NCBI GenBank assembly: GCA_937907025.1
Contig: CALESJ010000004.1
Coordinates: 37,449 to 101,448, forward strand
Direction of reading: 5' to 3'
DNA: 64,000 bases
From: an uncultured Faecalibacterium sp.
GTDB taxonomy: Bacteria; Bacillota; Clostridia; Oscillospirales; Ruminococcaceae
Position numbers and translations under genes: made by a program. The notes under the pieces were generated by a model that ran no database searches, was not told the DNA's origin, and saw nothing but the letters and a program-made list of their open reading frames with translations. This document shows, one piece after another, positions 1 through 8,567 of the stretch (position 1 is the stretch's first letter; the number at the start of each line of letters is the position of its first letter).

Positions 1-155
1 CGCAGCATGTTGGTCATCCCGGCGCTGCCGCTGCCGTGGGTCCGCACATCGTCACGGCAAAGCAGGTTCGAGATCAGGATACCAAACACGATGCTGCCGA
101 GCAGGTAACCTTCCAAAATCACCAGCACAACAGCTGCGATAAGATGAAGCGTCAT
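1..155 (-). CDS. plsY: PlsY-type acyl-phosphate:glycerol-3-phosphate acyltransferase, N-terminal part
   Basis: Only the first 51 or so codons are inside the window; the gene runs off the left edge. The translation starts MTLHLIAAVVLVILEGYLLG and continues with a short segment ending GSGSAGMTNMLR. A hydrophobic first helix with GYLLGSI, followed by a GSGN-x-GATN-like motif, is the signature of PlsY, the membrane enzyme that makes lysophosphatidic acid from acyl phosphate. The start is set by an AGGGGAAGG ribosome site just upstream. It lies 19 bases after the stop of der on the same strand, and der-plsY is a common pair in Firmicutes. The catalytic C-terminal part cannot be seen. Confidence 0.8.
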   Translation of the reverse strand, partial: MTLHLIAAVVLVILEGYLLGSIVFGILISNLLCRDDVRTHGSGSAGMTNML

Positions 156-174
156 GATTCCTTCCCCTTTCGAT

Positions 175-1506
175 TCATCGGGCTGATCCGTCGCCGTGTT
201 CGCGCACGAGCATGCGCACCGGCGTCCCGGTCAGACCGAAGTTTTCACGGATCTGGTTTTCGATATACCGCTGATACGAGAAGTGGAACAGCGCCCGCTG
301 GTTGACAAAGCAGACGAATGTCGGCGGGCGGGTGGAACTCTGGGTAATATAGAAGATCTTCAGGCGCTTGCCCTTGTCTGAAGGCGGCTGCACCCGTGCC
401 GTGGCCCGGGCCAGCATTTCATTGAGAGCACCGGTGGGGATGCGCGTACCGTTCTGCACATCCACATAGTGAATGGTTTCGAACAGCTTGTCGATACGCT
501 GGCCGGTCTTGGCGCTGATGAAGATGATGGGCGCATAGGACATGAAGCTGAAGGATTCTTCCAGTTCCTTGCGCATGCGGTCCATGGTATAGGTGTCTTT
601 TTCCACCGCATCCCATTTGTTCACTGCAATGATGCAGGCCTTGCCCTGTTCGTGGGCATACCCGGCCACCTTGGAATCCTGCTCGGTAAAGCCCACGGTA
701 GCATCGATCATGATAACGCAGACACGGCTGCGTTCCACTGCGGCCAGACTGCGCAGCACGCTGAATCGTTCCACGCCGCTTTCCACCTTGCCCTTTTTGC
801 GCAGGCCGGCGGTGTCGGTGAAGATGAACTTGCCGTACTGGTTTTCCACCTCGGTGTCAATGGCATCCCGGGTGGTACCGGCTTCGTTGGCCACGATCAG
901 GCGGTCCTCGCCCAGAATGTGGTTAATGAGGCTGGACTTGCCCACATTGGGGCGGCCGATGACTGCCACCGGAATCCGGTCCTCATCCTCCTGCTCTTCC
1001 TCAGAGAAGTTCAGATGAGAACAGACGGCGTCCAGCAGGTCGCCGGTGCCGTGACCGTGCACGCCGGAAACAGGCACCAGTTCCCCCAGGCCCAGGGCGT
1101 AAAAATCATACAGCTCCATGGGCGGTTCGCCGATCTTATCGCATTTGTTCACGGCCAGCACCACCGGCTTACCGCTGCGCATGAGCATGGAAGCCACTTC
1201 ATGGTCCTGGGGGGTCACACCGGCCCGCAGGTCGGTGACCATCACGATGCAGTCGGCAGAATCAATGGCCATCTGCGCCTGCTGACGCATATGGGCCAGA
1301 ATGCCGTCGTCAATGCTGGGTTCGATACCACCGGTATCCACCAGCAGGAATTTGTGGCCGTTCCATTCGCAGTCGCAGAAGATGCGGTCCCGGGTAACGC
1401 CGGGGGTGTCTTCCACAATGGCGATGCGCTGGCCGGTGAGTTTATTGAAGATGGTGGACTTGCCCACATTGGGGCGGCCCACGATGGCCACGATCGGTTT
1501 TGCCAT
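175..1506 (-). CDS. der: Ribosome biogenesis GTPase Der (EngA)
   Basis: A 443-residue protein with two tandem GTPase domains, which is unique to Der. The first domain has GRPNVGKS at about 10-17, DTGG at 57-60 and NKCD at 120-123. The second has GRPNVGKSS from about 184, DTAG at 231-234 and NKWD near 297. The C-terminal KH-like domain is present and the length is normal for the family. Der acts in late assembly of the 50S ribosomal subunit. It sits between a DUF512 radical SAM gene (4-base gap) and plsY, so the three are probably one transcript. Confidence 0.97.
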   Translation of the reverse strand: MAKPIVAIVGRPNVGKSTIFNKLTGQRIAIVEDTPGVTRDRIFCDCEWNGHKFLLVDTGGIEPSIDDGILAHMRQQAQMAIDSADCIVMVTDLRAGVTPQDHEVASMLMRSGKPVVLAVNKCDKIGEPPMELYDFYALGLGELVPVSGVHGHGTGDLLDAVCSHLNFSEEEQEDEDRIPVAVIGRPNVGKSSLINHILGEDRLIVANEAGTTRDAIDTEVENQYGKFIFTDTAGLRKKGKVESGVERFSVLRSLAAVERSRVCVIMIDATVGFTEQDSKVAGYAHEQGKACIIAVNKWDAVEKDTYTMDRMRKELEESFSFMSYAPIIFISAKTGQRIDKLFETIHYVDVQNGTRIPTGALNEMLARATARVQPPSDKGKRLKIFYITQSSTRPPTFVCFVNQRALFHFSYQRYIENQIRENFGLTGTPVRMLVREHGDGSAR

Positions 1507-1510
1507 GTGG

Positions 1511-2851
1511 TCATTCCTCCTTTGGCTTGTGGGGGGCGGCTTTGAGCATCCGCACTCCCAGATACGCGCGGCAGCTGCCCGCGCCGTCGGTGGGGATCAC
1601 CACCACCCGGCAGCCCAGGGCTTCGCCCAGCTGTTCGGGAGTGATGTCGTCGAGGAAGCGGTCTTCCTCGTCCTGCAGCATGACCGCGGGCACCGCCAGA
1701 ATATGGCTGCTGAGTTTGCCGCGGCACTGGTCGATGATGTCAGTGGCTGTAACCAGGCCCGCCACGCTCACATTGCCGCCGAAAAAGCGGTTTTCGATGG
1801 CGTGAACGGTGATATGCACACCGGGATAGCGGCGCTGGGTTTCCTGCGCCATCTGCTCAATGAGCGGTGCGGCCAGTGTACCGGTGGCCACATCAAAATG
1901 GCGGGGCAAAACCAGGCGGCGGGGCTTGGACAGTTCCTGCAGGAAGGTATCGTAATACTGGCGCCACATACCCACGCCGTCTTCCAACTGCGCGAAATCA
2001 TCATAAAATTCCGTGGGCGGAATCTCCCGTCCGGCGGTCAGATACCATTCGTCGCTGGGGTACACGATGCTGCGGCCGTACTGTTCCCGGCAGCGGCGGC
2101 TGTACTCTTCCAGAATATCCAGGGTTTCCCCGGCTGTTTTGGCGTCGTAGGGCGTCAGCTTGAACAGCTTGTCCCGGTAGTCGGTGACGCCGGCCGGCAC
2201 GGCGGCGATGCTGCCCACATGGGGACGCAGGGCCAGCAGGTCATCCAACGTATGGCGCAGCTCGTCGCCATCATTGATGCCCCGGCACAGCACCAGCTGG
2301 CAGTTCATCTCGATGCCGCCTTTGGCGAACACATCCAGATATTTCAGGGTATCGGCGGCTTTTTTGTTGGCCATCATCCGCACACGCAGGGCTGGATTGG
2401 TGGTGTGCACCGAGATGAAGATGGGGCTGATGTGCATCTTGACGATGCGCTCCACCTCCCGCTCGGAGAGGTTGGTCATGGTGATATAGTTGCCGTACAG
2501 AAAGGACAGACGCTCGTCGTCGTCCTTGAAATACAGCGGTGCACGCATGCCCGGGGGCAGCTGGTCGATGAAGCAGAACATGCAATGGTTATCGCAGCTG
2601 TGCTTCTCGTCCGCCAGGTAAGTTTTGAAGTTGCAGCCCAGCGGCTCGTACTCATCCTTTTCCACCGAGATGTCCCGCTGGGTGCCGTCCTCGCAGACGG
2701 TGAGGGTGAAGTGCTTGGACGCGGTGTAGAACTGATAATCGAGGGCATCACACAAAGGGTTGCCGTCAATGGCCAGCAACAGGCATCCGGTATTCAGACC
2801 CAGGCGCTGTGCCAGAGAGTTTTCGTCCACGCTTTGAACGACCAGCGGCAT
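1511..2851 (-). CDS. DUF512 PDZ/radical SAM protein
   Basis: A 446-residue protein. Residues 1 to about 75 look like a PDZ-type domain (LAQRLGLNTG, LAIDGNPL). A cysteine cluster CDNHCMFC follows, with C86, C90 and C93 spaced C-x3-C-x2-C as in radical SAM enzymes, and then a long C-terminal domain of the DUF512 type. This architecture is known from Clostridia and cyanobacteria, often beside der, but the reaction is not established. It is the first gene of the operon leading to der and plsY. The start is supported by an AAGGGGAAT site upstream. The role in ribosome or membrane biology is suggested only by its neighbours. Confidence 0.85.
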   Translation of the reverse strand: MPLVVQSVDENSLAQRLGLNTGCLLLAIDGNPLCDALDYQFYTASKHFTLTVCEDGTQRDISVEKDEYEPLGCNFKTYLADEKHSCDNHCMFCFIDQLPPGMRAPLYFKDDDERLSFLYGNYITMTNLSEREVERIVKMHISPIFISVHTTNPALRVRMMANKKAADTLKYLDVFAKGGIEMNCQLVLCRGINDGDELRHTLDDLLALRPHVGSIAAVPAGVTDYRDKLFKLTPYDAKTAGETLDILEEYSRRCREQYGRSIVYPSDEWYLTAGREIPPTEFYDDFAQLEDGVGMWRQYYDTFLQELSKPRRLVLPRHFDVATGTLAAPLIEQMAQETQRRYPGVHITVHAIENRFFGGNVSVAGLVTATDIIDQCRGKLSSHILAVPAVMLQDEEDRFLDDITPEQLGEALGCRVVVIPTDGAGSCRAYLGVRMLKAAPHKPKEE

Positions 2852-2885
2852 TGCTCATTCCCCTTTCCTTAGCGATGGTAACAGT

Positions 2886-2914
2886 AGTATACCACGAAAA
2901 TACGCAAAGAAAAA
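2886..2914 (-). promoter_or_regulatory. Candidate promoter for DUF512-der-plsY
   Basis: On the minus strand a good -10 hexamer TATACT (2886-2891) lies about 35 bases before the DUF512 start. The -35 region 17 bases upstream is T-rich (TTTTTC) and overlaps the T-run of the rpmF terminator, so it matches the consensus poorly. Confidence 0.4.
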
Positions 2915-2935
2915 GAGGGGGCACTGCGCCCCCTC
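2908..2935 (-). terminator. Intrinsic terminator after rpmF
   Basis: A perfect 8-bp stem GAGGGGGC/GCCCCCTC with a 5-base loop. Read on the minus strand it is followed by CTTTTTCTTT. It lies 22 bases past the rpmF stop and separates yceD-rpmF from the DUF512 operon. Confidence 0.85.
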
Positions 2936-2956
2936 CCCTGCTTTGAAAAAATCCGC

Positions 2957-3145
2957 TCAGGCTTCCTTGTTGACCTTAACGACTTCACGGCCTTTGTAGT
3001 AGCCGCACTTGCCACAAACCTGATGGGGCACCGTCAGCTCGCCGCACTGAGGACATTTCACCAGCGTAGGCGCTTCCAGCTTCCAGACATTGGAACGGCG
3101 CTTGTCGCGGCGGGCTTTGGACTGCTTTCTCTTAGGGACTGCCAT
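2957..3145 (-). CDS. rpmF: 50S ribosomal protein L32
   Basis: A 62-residue basic protein starting MAVPKRKQSKARRDKRRS, typical of L32. Four cysteines in CPQC and CGKC mark the zinc-binding form. It follows yceD by 24 bases on the same strand; yceD-rpmF is a widely conserved pair. An AAGGAGGTG ribosome site precedes the ATG. The L32 start motif and length leave little doubt about the assignment. Confidence 0.98.
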   Translation of the reverse strand: MAVPKRKQSKARRDKRRSNVWKLEAPTLVKCPQCGELTVPHQVCGKCGYYKGREVVKVNKEA

Positions 3146-3169
3146 TTTATCGCACCTCCTTGGTGAATT

Positions 3170-3670
3170 TCAACTAAGCAGTTGTTTTAATATGCTAAGC
3201 CTTGCATCCACAGGGGCGGCTTCGGCCGCCACTTGGCAGGCACAGCCTTCCGCTTTTCTTTTGCCGCAGATGGGGCATAGACCTTGGCAATCGGGGCTGC
3301 ACAGCAGCACCCGCGGGACCTCGAAGATCAGTTCTTGATATGCGAGTTCCCGCAAATCCAGTTGACCCTGTTCATCCAGAGGCAGCTCGAAATCCACATC
3401 GTCGATATCGCGCATGCGTACCAGATAATCACGGGTGAAGTCATAGGATTCATGCACCGGCGCCAGACAGCGGGCACATTCAGCTTCAATTTCAGCCTTG
3501 ATGTGCAGCGTCATGACCGCGCCTTCCTGCGTGGGATGAGCGGTAAACTCACATTCCAGCGGAGCAGGCACACGGAATCCGTCCCAGTCAGCCGCCGAAA
3601 GATCGGCGGAAAACTGCGTTGCATAGGGCGTTTTCGCGCTTTGCAGAAAGTTACGAATATCGAATTGCAT
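3170..3670 (-). CDS. yceD: YceD family (DUF177) protein
   Basis: A 166-residue protein of the DUF177/YceD family. It shows the conserved CARCLAPV segment in the middle and paired cysteines near the end (CSPDCQGLCPICG, then C-x-C). The family is almost always found upstream of rpmF, and bacterial and plant members are linked to 23S rRNA accumulation and 50S assembly. Transcription should start from a consensus-like promoter 27 bases upstream and run through rpmF to a terminator. The extra C-terminal cysteines suggest a bound zinc ion, which is an inference. Confidence 0.9.
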   Translation of the reverse strand: MQFDIRNFLQSAKTPYATQFSADLSAADWDGFRVPAPLECEFTAHPTQEGAVMTLHIKAEIEAECARCLAPVHESYDFTRDYLVRMRDIDDVDFELPLDEQGQLDLRELAYQELIFEVPRVLLCSPDCQGLCPICGKRKAEGCACQVAAEAAPVDARLSILKQLLS

Positions 3671-3696
3671 ACTTCACCTCAAAAGGTCGCTTATCT

Positions 3697-3725
3697 AGTA
3701 TACACAAGGAAGGGGGGCTTGTCAA
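3697..3725 (-). promoter_or_regulatory. Sigma-70-type promoter for yceD-rpmF
   Basis: On the minus strand: TTGACA (3720-3725), exactly 17 bases, then TATACT (3697-3702). This is a full-consensus -35 with a near-consensus -10, fitting a strongly expressed ribosomal protein operon. Confidence 0.85.
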
Positions 3726-3777
3726 CCAAAATCTGCAAAAAAGCGCAAGAAATTGTTTTACCCCCTATGGTATACAC

Positions 3778-3811
3778 AAGAAAAGGGGCGGTGCCCCGAA
3801 AGGACCGCCCC
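3778..3811 (-). terminator. Terminator after the pgi/P-loop operon
   Basis: Inverted repeat GGGGCGGT/ACCGCCCC (3785-3792 and 3804-3811). On the minus strand it is followed by TTTTCTTGT. It lies 14 bases after the stop of the small P-loop gene. Confidence 0.8.
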
Positions 3812-3825
3812 CTGCCGCATTGCGG

Positions 3826-4230
3826 TTACAGGTACTTTTTGATGCTGTCGGGCAGATCTTCCGCGTTTGCGGAAACGGTGACAACAACCTCGACATTGTT
3901 GGCGGTGATCTTGTCGATCTCGGCCAGGACCTTGCCGGCCTGCTCCATATCGTGGTCAACGACCTTCAGGATGCCATCAACGAACAGTTCGGTGATGTCA
4001 TAGTTGCCGGCCAGAACGCCTGCAACGAAGCCATAGAACATCTCAGCGCCCTTGATGTCATACTCGTCCACATCCAGCAGACGGGCCTTGTGGTTGATCT
4101 CGGTGGTGAGCTTCATGGACTTTTCGATAACGACAATGTTACCGGCCGAAGTGCGGGTGGCCTGGTCGATCATGTCGATGAGAGTCTTGGTTTTGCCGGA
4201 GCCTTTGGCGCCTACGATGAGTTTGATCAT
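3826..4230 (-). CDS. Small P-loop ATP-binding protein of unknown function
   Basis: A 134-residue soluble protein with a clear Walker A motif GAKGSGKT at residues 7-14, plus an acidic strand ELFVDGILKV that may be Walker B. Similar small P-loop proteins are common in Clostridia and are sometimes labelled PilT-like, but there is no pilus context here and the protein is far shorter than PilT. It follows pgi by 39 bases on the same strand and ends just before a terminator, so it is probably co-transcribed with pgi. Function is unknown. Confidence 0.8.
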   Translation of the reverse strand: MIKLIVGAKGSGKTKTLIDMIDQATRTSAGNIVVIEKSMKLTTEINHKARLLDVDEYDIKGAEMFYGFVAGVLAGNYDITELFVDGILKVVDHDMEQAGKVLAEIDKITANNVEVVVTVSANAEDLPDSIKKYL

Positions 4231-4269
4231 AAGAGAGTGCCTCCTTAAAATGTAGTGGGGGTATTATCC

Positions 4270-5604
4270 TCAGCCATTGAGTTTTGCTTCCAGTTCAGCC
4301 TTCTGAGCTTCGTAACCGGGCTTGCCCAACAGCGCGAACATGTTCTTTTTGTAGCTTTCCACGCCGGGCTGGTCGAACGGGTTGACCGACAGCAGATAGC
4401 CGGAAACGGCGCATGCCTTCCAGAAGAAGTAGATCAGGGCGCCCACGTTGTAGGCATCCAGGCTGTCCACTTCGATAATGCCCAAGGGCACGCCGCCGTC
4501 GGTGTGCGCCAGGATGGTGCCTTCCATAGCCTTGCGGTTGACCACAGACATATTCTGGTTGGCCAGGAAGTTCAGACCGTCAAAGTTGCCTTCCAGTTCG
4601 GGGATGAAGAAATCCTCGCGGGTGTTCTTGATGTCCACATAGGTTTCGAACATCACGCGGCTGCCATCCTGCAGGAACTGGCCCATGGAGTGCAGGTCGG
4701 TGGAGAAGATGCAGGAAGTGGGCATCAGGCCCTTCTGGTCCTTGCCTTCGCTCTCGCCGAACAGCTGCTTGTACCATTCGTTCATCATGGTGAAGTCCGG
4801 CTCAAATGCGGCCAGGGTTTCCACCTTTTTGCCCTTGCGGTACAGGATGTTGCGGGTCATGGCGTAACGATAGGCATCGTTGTCCATGCTGCAGACGCTG
4901 AACTTTTCGCGGGCATCGGCAGCGCCCTTCATCAGCGCATCAATGTCGATACCGGCACAGGCGATGGGCAGCAGACCCACGGCGGTGAGCACGGAATAAC
5001 GGCCGCCGACATCATCAGGCACCACGAAGGTGGGCCAGCCCTGGGCGTCCGCCAGCTGTTTCAGGGTGCCGCGGGCGCGGTCGGTGGTAGCGTAAATGCG
5101 CTTGTTGGCTTCCTCGGGGCCAACGGAGTCTTCCAGCAGCTTGCGCAGCACACGGAACGCCAGAGCGGTTTCGGTGGTGGTGCCGGACTTGGAGATGACG
5201 TTGATGGAGAACCGCTTGCCCTTGGTCATGCGGATGATGTCGTTCAGGGCCGTGGGAGAGATGGTGTTGCCGCAGAAATAGATCTTCAGGCCATCCTCCG
5301 TTTCGTTGTGGAACTGACCTTTGACAGCTTCCACGACAGCACGGGCGCCCAGGTAGGAACCGCCGATACCGGCGACCAGCAGCACATCGGAATCAGAGCG
5401 GATCTTCTCCGCTGCCTGCTTGATGCGGGCGAACTCCTCTTTGTCATAATTGACAGGCAGGTCGAGCCAGCCCAGGAAATCATTGCCTGCGCCGGATTTG
5501 TTCTCCAGCTGGCTGTGGGCGAGCTCGACCTGCGGAAAGATTGCGTCATATTCTTCAGGACGGATAAATTTTGCCAGATGTTTGCCATTGTATTTGACAC
5601 TCAT
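4270..5604 (-). CDS. pgi: Glucose-6-phosphate isomerase
   Basis: A 444-residue protein, the short form usual in Firmicutes. It interconverts glucose-6-phosphate and fructose-6-phosphate in glycolysis and gluconeogenesis. Visible family blocks are GIGGSYLGARA near residue 100, SKSGTTTETALAFR near 180 and a glutamate-containing block near 290 (GESEGKDQKG). A GGAGGAG ribosome site precedes the ATG. The upstream promoter is close to consensus, as expected for a central glycolytic enzyme. A small P-loop gene follows in the same transcript. Confidence 0.96.
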   Translation of the reverse strand: MSVKYNGKHLAKFIRPEEYDAIFPQVELAHSQLENKSGAGNDFLGWLDLPVNYDKEEFARIKQAAEKIRSDSDVLLVAGIGGSYLGARAVVEAVKGQFHNETEDGLKIYFCGNTISPTALNDIIRMTKGKRFSINVISKSGTTTETALAFRVLRKLLEDSVGPEEANKRIYATTDRARGTLKQLADAQGWPTFVVPDDVGGRYSVLTAVGLLPIACAGIDIDALMKGAADAREKFSVCSMDNDAYRYAMTRNILYRKGKKVETLAAFEPDFTMMNEWYKQLFGESEGKDQKGLMPTSCIFSTDLHSMGQFLQDGSRVMFETYVDIKNTREDFFIPELEGNFDGLNFLANQNMSVVNRKAMEGTILAHTDGGVPLGIIEVDSLDAYNVGALIYFFWKACAVSGYLLSVNPFDQPGVESYKKNMFALLGKPGYEAQKAELEAKLNG

Positions 5605-5637
5605 CGTTAGCTCCTCCTTTGATTGTTTAGTAATTCC

Positions 5638-5666
5638 ATGATACCGTTTCGCGGCGGCCTTGTCAA
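5638..5666 (-). promoter_or_regulatory. Sigma-70-type promoter for pgi
   Basis: Minus strand TTGACA (5661-5666), 17 bases, TATCAT (5638-5643). The start of transcription would fall about 25 bases before the pgi ATG. Confidence 0.8.
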
Positions 5667-5685
5667 GCGCTGTCCGCGCCGCTTT

Positions 5686-6873
5686 TCATGTGTTTTGCAC
5701 AAAATTTTCACCCTGCAAAATCAGTGACTGGGCAAGCCTGCCAAGGCAGAACCCAAAACTGCGCGCCGCTACGTCACCCGCTGCAACAATCGGACAGGAA
5801 GCCAGCTCGATACCGTTATTGGAAATTTTTACCGTTCCGATCTGCTGTCCGGCCGCAACAGGCGCCTGCACGGCGGACGGCAGGGTGATCTGAGCAGTCA
5901 GCTCCCCTACCTCATCCTTGGGCATCAGGTAGTGCCCGGGCGCGGTGTATTCCAACTCCACCAGTTCCTCTGCTCCGTGTTCCACCGGCAGGGTCACGGG
6001 GGTATCTTCCGGCAAGGTGGCCTCCATGCTCTCGTAATTCACAAAGCCGTAATCCAGCAATGCAGTGGCTGCGTTGAAACGGTCCTGGCTGGAAGGTGCC
6101 CCCAGCACCACCGCAATCAGCCGCAGTCCGCCGCGCACTGCGCTGGCACTGATGCAAACGCCCGCCTTGCCGGTGGTGCCAGTCTTGAGTCCGGTGATGC
6201 CGTTATAGCTCTCGAGCAGTTTGTTGGTGTTGATGAGCTGGGTGGCGCCGTCCCGCAGGGTATCCATCCAGATCATGCAGTAATCTTTTACCTCGGTATG
6301 GTGCAAGAGCATTTCCCGGCTCATGATGGCCACATCCCGGGCGGTGGATACATGACCGTCGGTATCCAGGCCACAGGCATTTTCAAAATGGGTACCAGTC
6401 ATCCCCAGTTCAGCGGCCTTTTCATTCATCATGGCTACAAAAGCCGGCTCGCTGCCGCCCACATACTCGGCCACGGCCACGGCAGCGTCGTTGGCGCTGG
6501 AAATACAGATGGCCTTGAGCATATCGTTGAGGGTCATCTGCTCCCCCGGTTCCAGCCAGATCTGGCTGCCACCCATACTGTACGCATGTTCCGACACCGG
6601 GACGTAATCTTCCAGAGAAATTTTGCCAGCTTCCAGTGCCTCAAAGGTCAGCAGCAGGGTCATCACCTTGGTGATGGAGGCAATGGGCCGCTGCTCGTCG
6701 GCGTTTTTCTCGTACAGGACAGTACCGGTGTCTTCATCAATCAGAATGGCCGCCTGGCAGGGCACATCAAAGTCAGCCGCCGTAGCGGGCACGATTTCCT
6801 GTGCCATTGCCGCCGGGACCGCCGCCAGGCACAGGCTCAGGCACAGTACCAGGCAAACAAGCCGTTTTTTCAT
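5686..6873 (-). CDS. D-alanyl-D-alanine carboxypeptidase (PBP5/DacF type)
   Basis: A 395-residue secreted penicillin-binding protein. A signal peptide covers residues 1 to about 24 (MKKRLVCLVLCLSLCL, then AMAQ). The three active-site motifs are visible: S66-x-x-K69 in ASITK, S126-A-N128, and KTG near residue 224 in LKTGTTG. It removes the terminal D-alanine from peptidoglycan side chains and so limits cross-linking. A C-terminal beta domain follows. DacF is the nearest named family; with sporulation genes elsewhere in the window a role in spore cortex is possible but not shown. Confidence 0.93.
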   Translation of the reverse strand: MKKRLVCLVLCLSLCLAAVPAAMAQEIVPATAADFDVPCQAAILIDEDTGTVLYEKNADEQRPIASITKVMTLLLTFEALEAGKISLEDYVPVSEHAYSMGGSQIWLEPGEQMTLNDMLKAICISSANDAAVAVAEYVGGSEPAFVAMMNEKAAELGMTGTHFENACGLDTDGHVSTARDVAIMSREMLLHHTEVKDYCMIWMDTLRDGATQLINTNKLLESYNGITGLKTGTTGKAGVCISASAVRGGLRLIAVVLGAPSSQDRFNAATALLDYGFVNYESMEATLPEDTPVTLPVEHGAEELVELEYTAPGHYLMPKDEVGELTAQITLPSAVQAPVAAGQQIGTVKISNNGIELASCPIVAAGDVAARSFGFCLGRLAQSLILQGENFVQNT

Positions 6874-6941
6874 GGCAGAAGCCTCCCCTTTTGCAAAACT
6901 CTTGCCTCATCTTATGCACCACAAAGCCCGAATATGGCTGC

Positions 6942-6970
6942 TTGTGCTTTCGGGCATTTGCCTTTATAAT
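6942..6970 (+). promoter_or_regulatory. Sigma-70-type promoter for mtaB
   Basis: TTGTGC (6942-6947), 17 bases, TATAAT (6965-6970), 37 bases before the mtaB ATG. Confidence 0.75.
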
Positions 6971-7007
6971 AGTAGGATAAGATTTATAGCAAAAGGATGG
7001 ACCGATT

Positions 7008-8324
7008 ATGCGCGTCAGCTTTTATACCCTTGGCTGCAAAGTCAACCAGAACGAAACCGGTGCCCTGGCACAGTTGTTTGAAGCCAGCGGCTACACCGTG
7101 GTCGAAACCGGCGAGGCTGCCGATGTGTATGTGGTCAACAGCTGCACGGTGACCAATTTCGGCGACCAGAAAAGCCGCAAGTGGCTACGCCGCCAGAAGC
7201 GGGAGCATCCCGGCGCCGTGACTGTTCTGACCGGGTGCTATCCCCAGGCTTTTCCGGAAGAAGCGGCCGCCATCGCCGAAGCCGATGTGGTGACCGGGTC
7301 CGGCAACCGCCACGCCATCCTGCAGGCGGTTCAGAAGGTGCTGGACGGCACCGCCGAGCGGGTGGTGGATATCCGGCCCCATGAAAAGGGAGAAAAGTTT
7401 GAAGAGCTGCCCATGGACCGCTTTGCGGAGCACACCCGTGCCTTCGTAAAAGTGGAGGACGGCTGCAACCGCCGCTGCGCCTACTGTGTGATTCCCCGCG
7501 CCCGGGGGCCGGTGCGCAGCCGGGCCGAAAGCAGCATTCTGGACGAACTGCGCCGTCTGGTCCAGACCGGATACCGGGAAGTAGTGCTTACCGCCATCAG
7601 CTTGCCCAGCTACGGCACCGACACCGGCACCGGTCTGGCCGAGCTGGTGGAGCACGCTGCTGCTGTGCCGGGCATTGACCGTATCCGGCTGGGCAGCCTG
7701 GACCCGGACATGCTCACTGATGAGGACATCCGCCGTCTGGCCGCGGTGCCCCAGCTGTGCCCCCAGTTCCACCTGAGCCTGCAAAGCGGCTGCGACAAGA
7801 CCCTGCGGGCCATGCGCCGCCCCTACACCACCGCCCAGTATGCCGAGGTGGTACGCAAATTGCAGGAAGCCTTCGGGCCGGAGAATCTGAGCCTGACCAC
7901 CGACGTGATCGTGGGCTTTCCCGGCGAAACCGAGGAGGACTTTGAACAGAGCATGGCTTTCGTGACCGGGCAGCGCTTTTTGAAAGTGCATGTATTCCCC
8001 TATTCCCGCCGTTCCGGCACCCCGGCTTATGACTTTCCCGATCAGATTCCCGAGCATGAGAAGGAAGCCCGCAGCCACCGCATGAGCGAAGCTGTGGAAG
8101 CAGTGCGGGCCGAGGAAGCCTCTGCCATGTGCGGGCGGCAGGCAGAGGTCCTGCTGGAAACACCCCTTTCCAACACCCTGTTTACCGGGTACACCAAGCA
8201 GTATCTGCCGGTGGTGGTAACGGCCCCCGGGCACAAGAGCGGCGACATCGTGACTGTAACCCTGGGAGAATGGGACGGGCAGCGCTCCAAGGCGACAGCC
8301 GAAGATGCCCCCGCCTCCCACTGA
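7008..8324 (+). CDS. mtaB: tRNA t6A37 methylthiotransferase MtaB
   Basis: A 438-residue radical SAM methylthiotransferase. The N-terminal domain starts RVSFYTLGCKVNQNET and has the three cysteines that hold an auxiliary 4Fe-4S cluster (C10, C46, C77). The radical SAM cluster CNRRCAYC spans C153, C157 and C160, and a C-terminal TRAM-like domain ends the protein. LGCKVNQ is diagnostic for MtaB rather than MiaB. The enzyme converts t6A to ms2t6A at position 37 of tRNAs reading ANN codons. It is monocistronic, with its own promoter and terminator. Confidence 0.95.
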   Translation: MRVSFYTLGCKVNQNETGALAQLFEASGYTVVETGEAADVYVVNSCTVTNFGDQKSRKWLRRQKREHPGAVTVLTGCYPQAFPEEAAAIAEADVVTGSGNRHAILQAVQKVLDGTAERVVDIRPHEKGEKFEELPMDRFAEHTRAFVKVEDGCNRRCAYCVIPRARGPVRSRAESSILDELRRLVQTGYREVVLTAISLPSYGTDTGTGLAELVEHAAAVPGIDRIRLGSLDPDMLTDEDIRRLAAVPQLCPQFHLSLQSGCDKTLRAMRRPYTTAQYAEVVRKLQEAFGPENLSLTTDVIVGFPGETEEDFEQSMAFVTGQRFLKVHVFPYSRRSGTPAYDFPDQIPEHEKEARSHRMSEAVEAVRAEEASAMCGRQAEVLLETPLSNTLFTGYTKQYLPVVVTAPGHKSGDIVTVTLGEWDGQRSKATAEDAPASH

Positions 8325-8344
8325 ATCAGAACCGTTTTTTCGAC

Positions 8345-8375
8345 AGCAGGACCGCGTTGACGGCCCTGCTTTTTT
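8345..8375 (+). terminator. Terminator after mtaB
   Basis: Stem AGCAGG/CCTGCT with an inner CCG/CGG pairing, followed by six T residues (8370-8375), 20 bases after the mtaB stop. Confidence 0.8.
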
Positions 8376-8447
8376 AATAGGAAGAGCCGAACAGCGAATG
8401 TTTCCTGTCATTTTCCCCTTTTCGGTGCCAAATTTACACTTTTCCCC

Positions 8448-8476
8448 TTGCCAAACTCGGCTGTTCTTGGTAATAT
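8448..8476 (+). promoter_or_regulatory. Sigma-70-type promoter for the hydrogenase gene
   Basis: TTGCCA (8448-8453), 17 bases, TAATAT (8471-8476). It leaves a leader of about 85 bases before the hydrogenase ATG. A second TATAAT at 8497-8502 has no matching -35. Confidence 0.7.
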
Positions 8477-8567
8477 TTTAACAGGAGCACATGTTCTATA
8501 ATTTTGCGGGAAAAGGTGTATTTTTCCGTGCGCTCCCAAAATGCGTATTTAAGGAGAGTAAAGCGCA

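Noticed and set aside
3697..3780. Repeated GTATACACAAG stretches near 3700 and 3772 as a mobile repeat
   Set aside because: Only two short copies; one is the yceD -10 region and the other lies beside the terminator, with no further structure.
8497..8502. Second -10 (TATAAT) before the hydrogenase gene
   Set aside because: No -35-like hexamer at 16-18 bases upstream; the 8448-8476 promoter is better.
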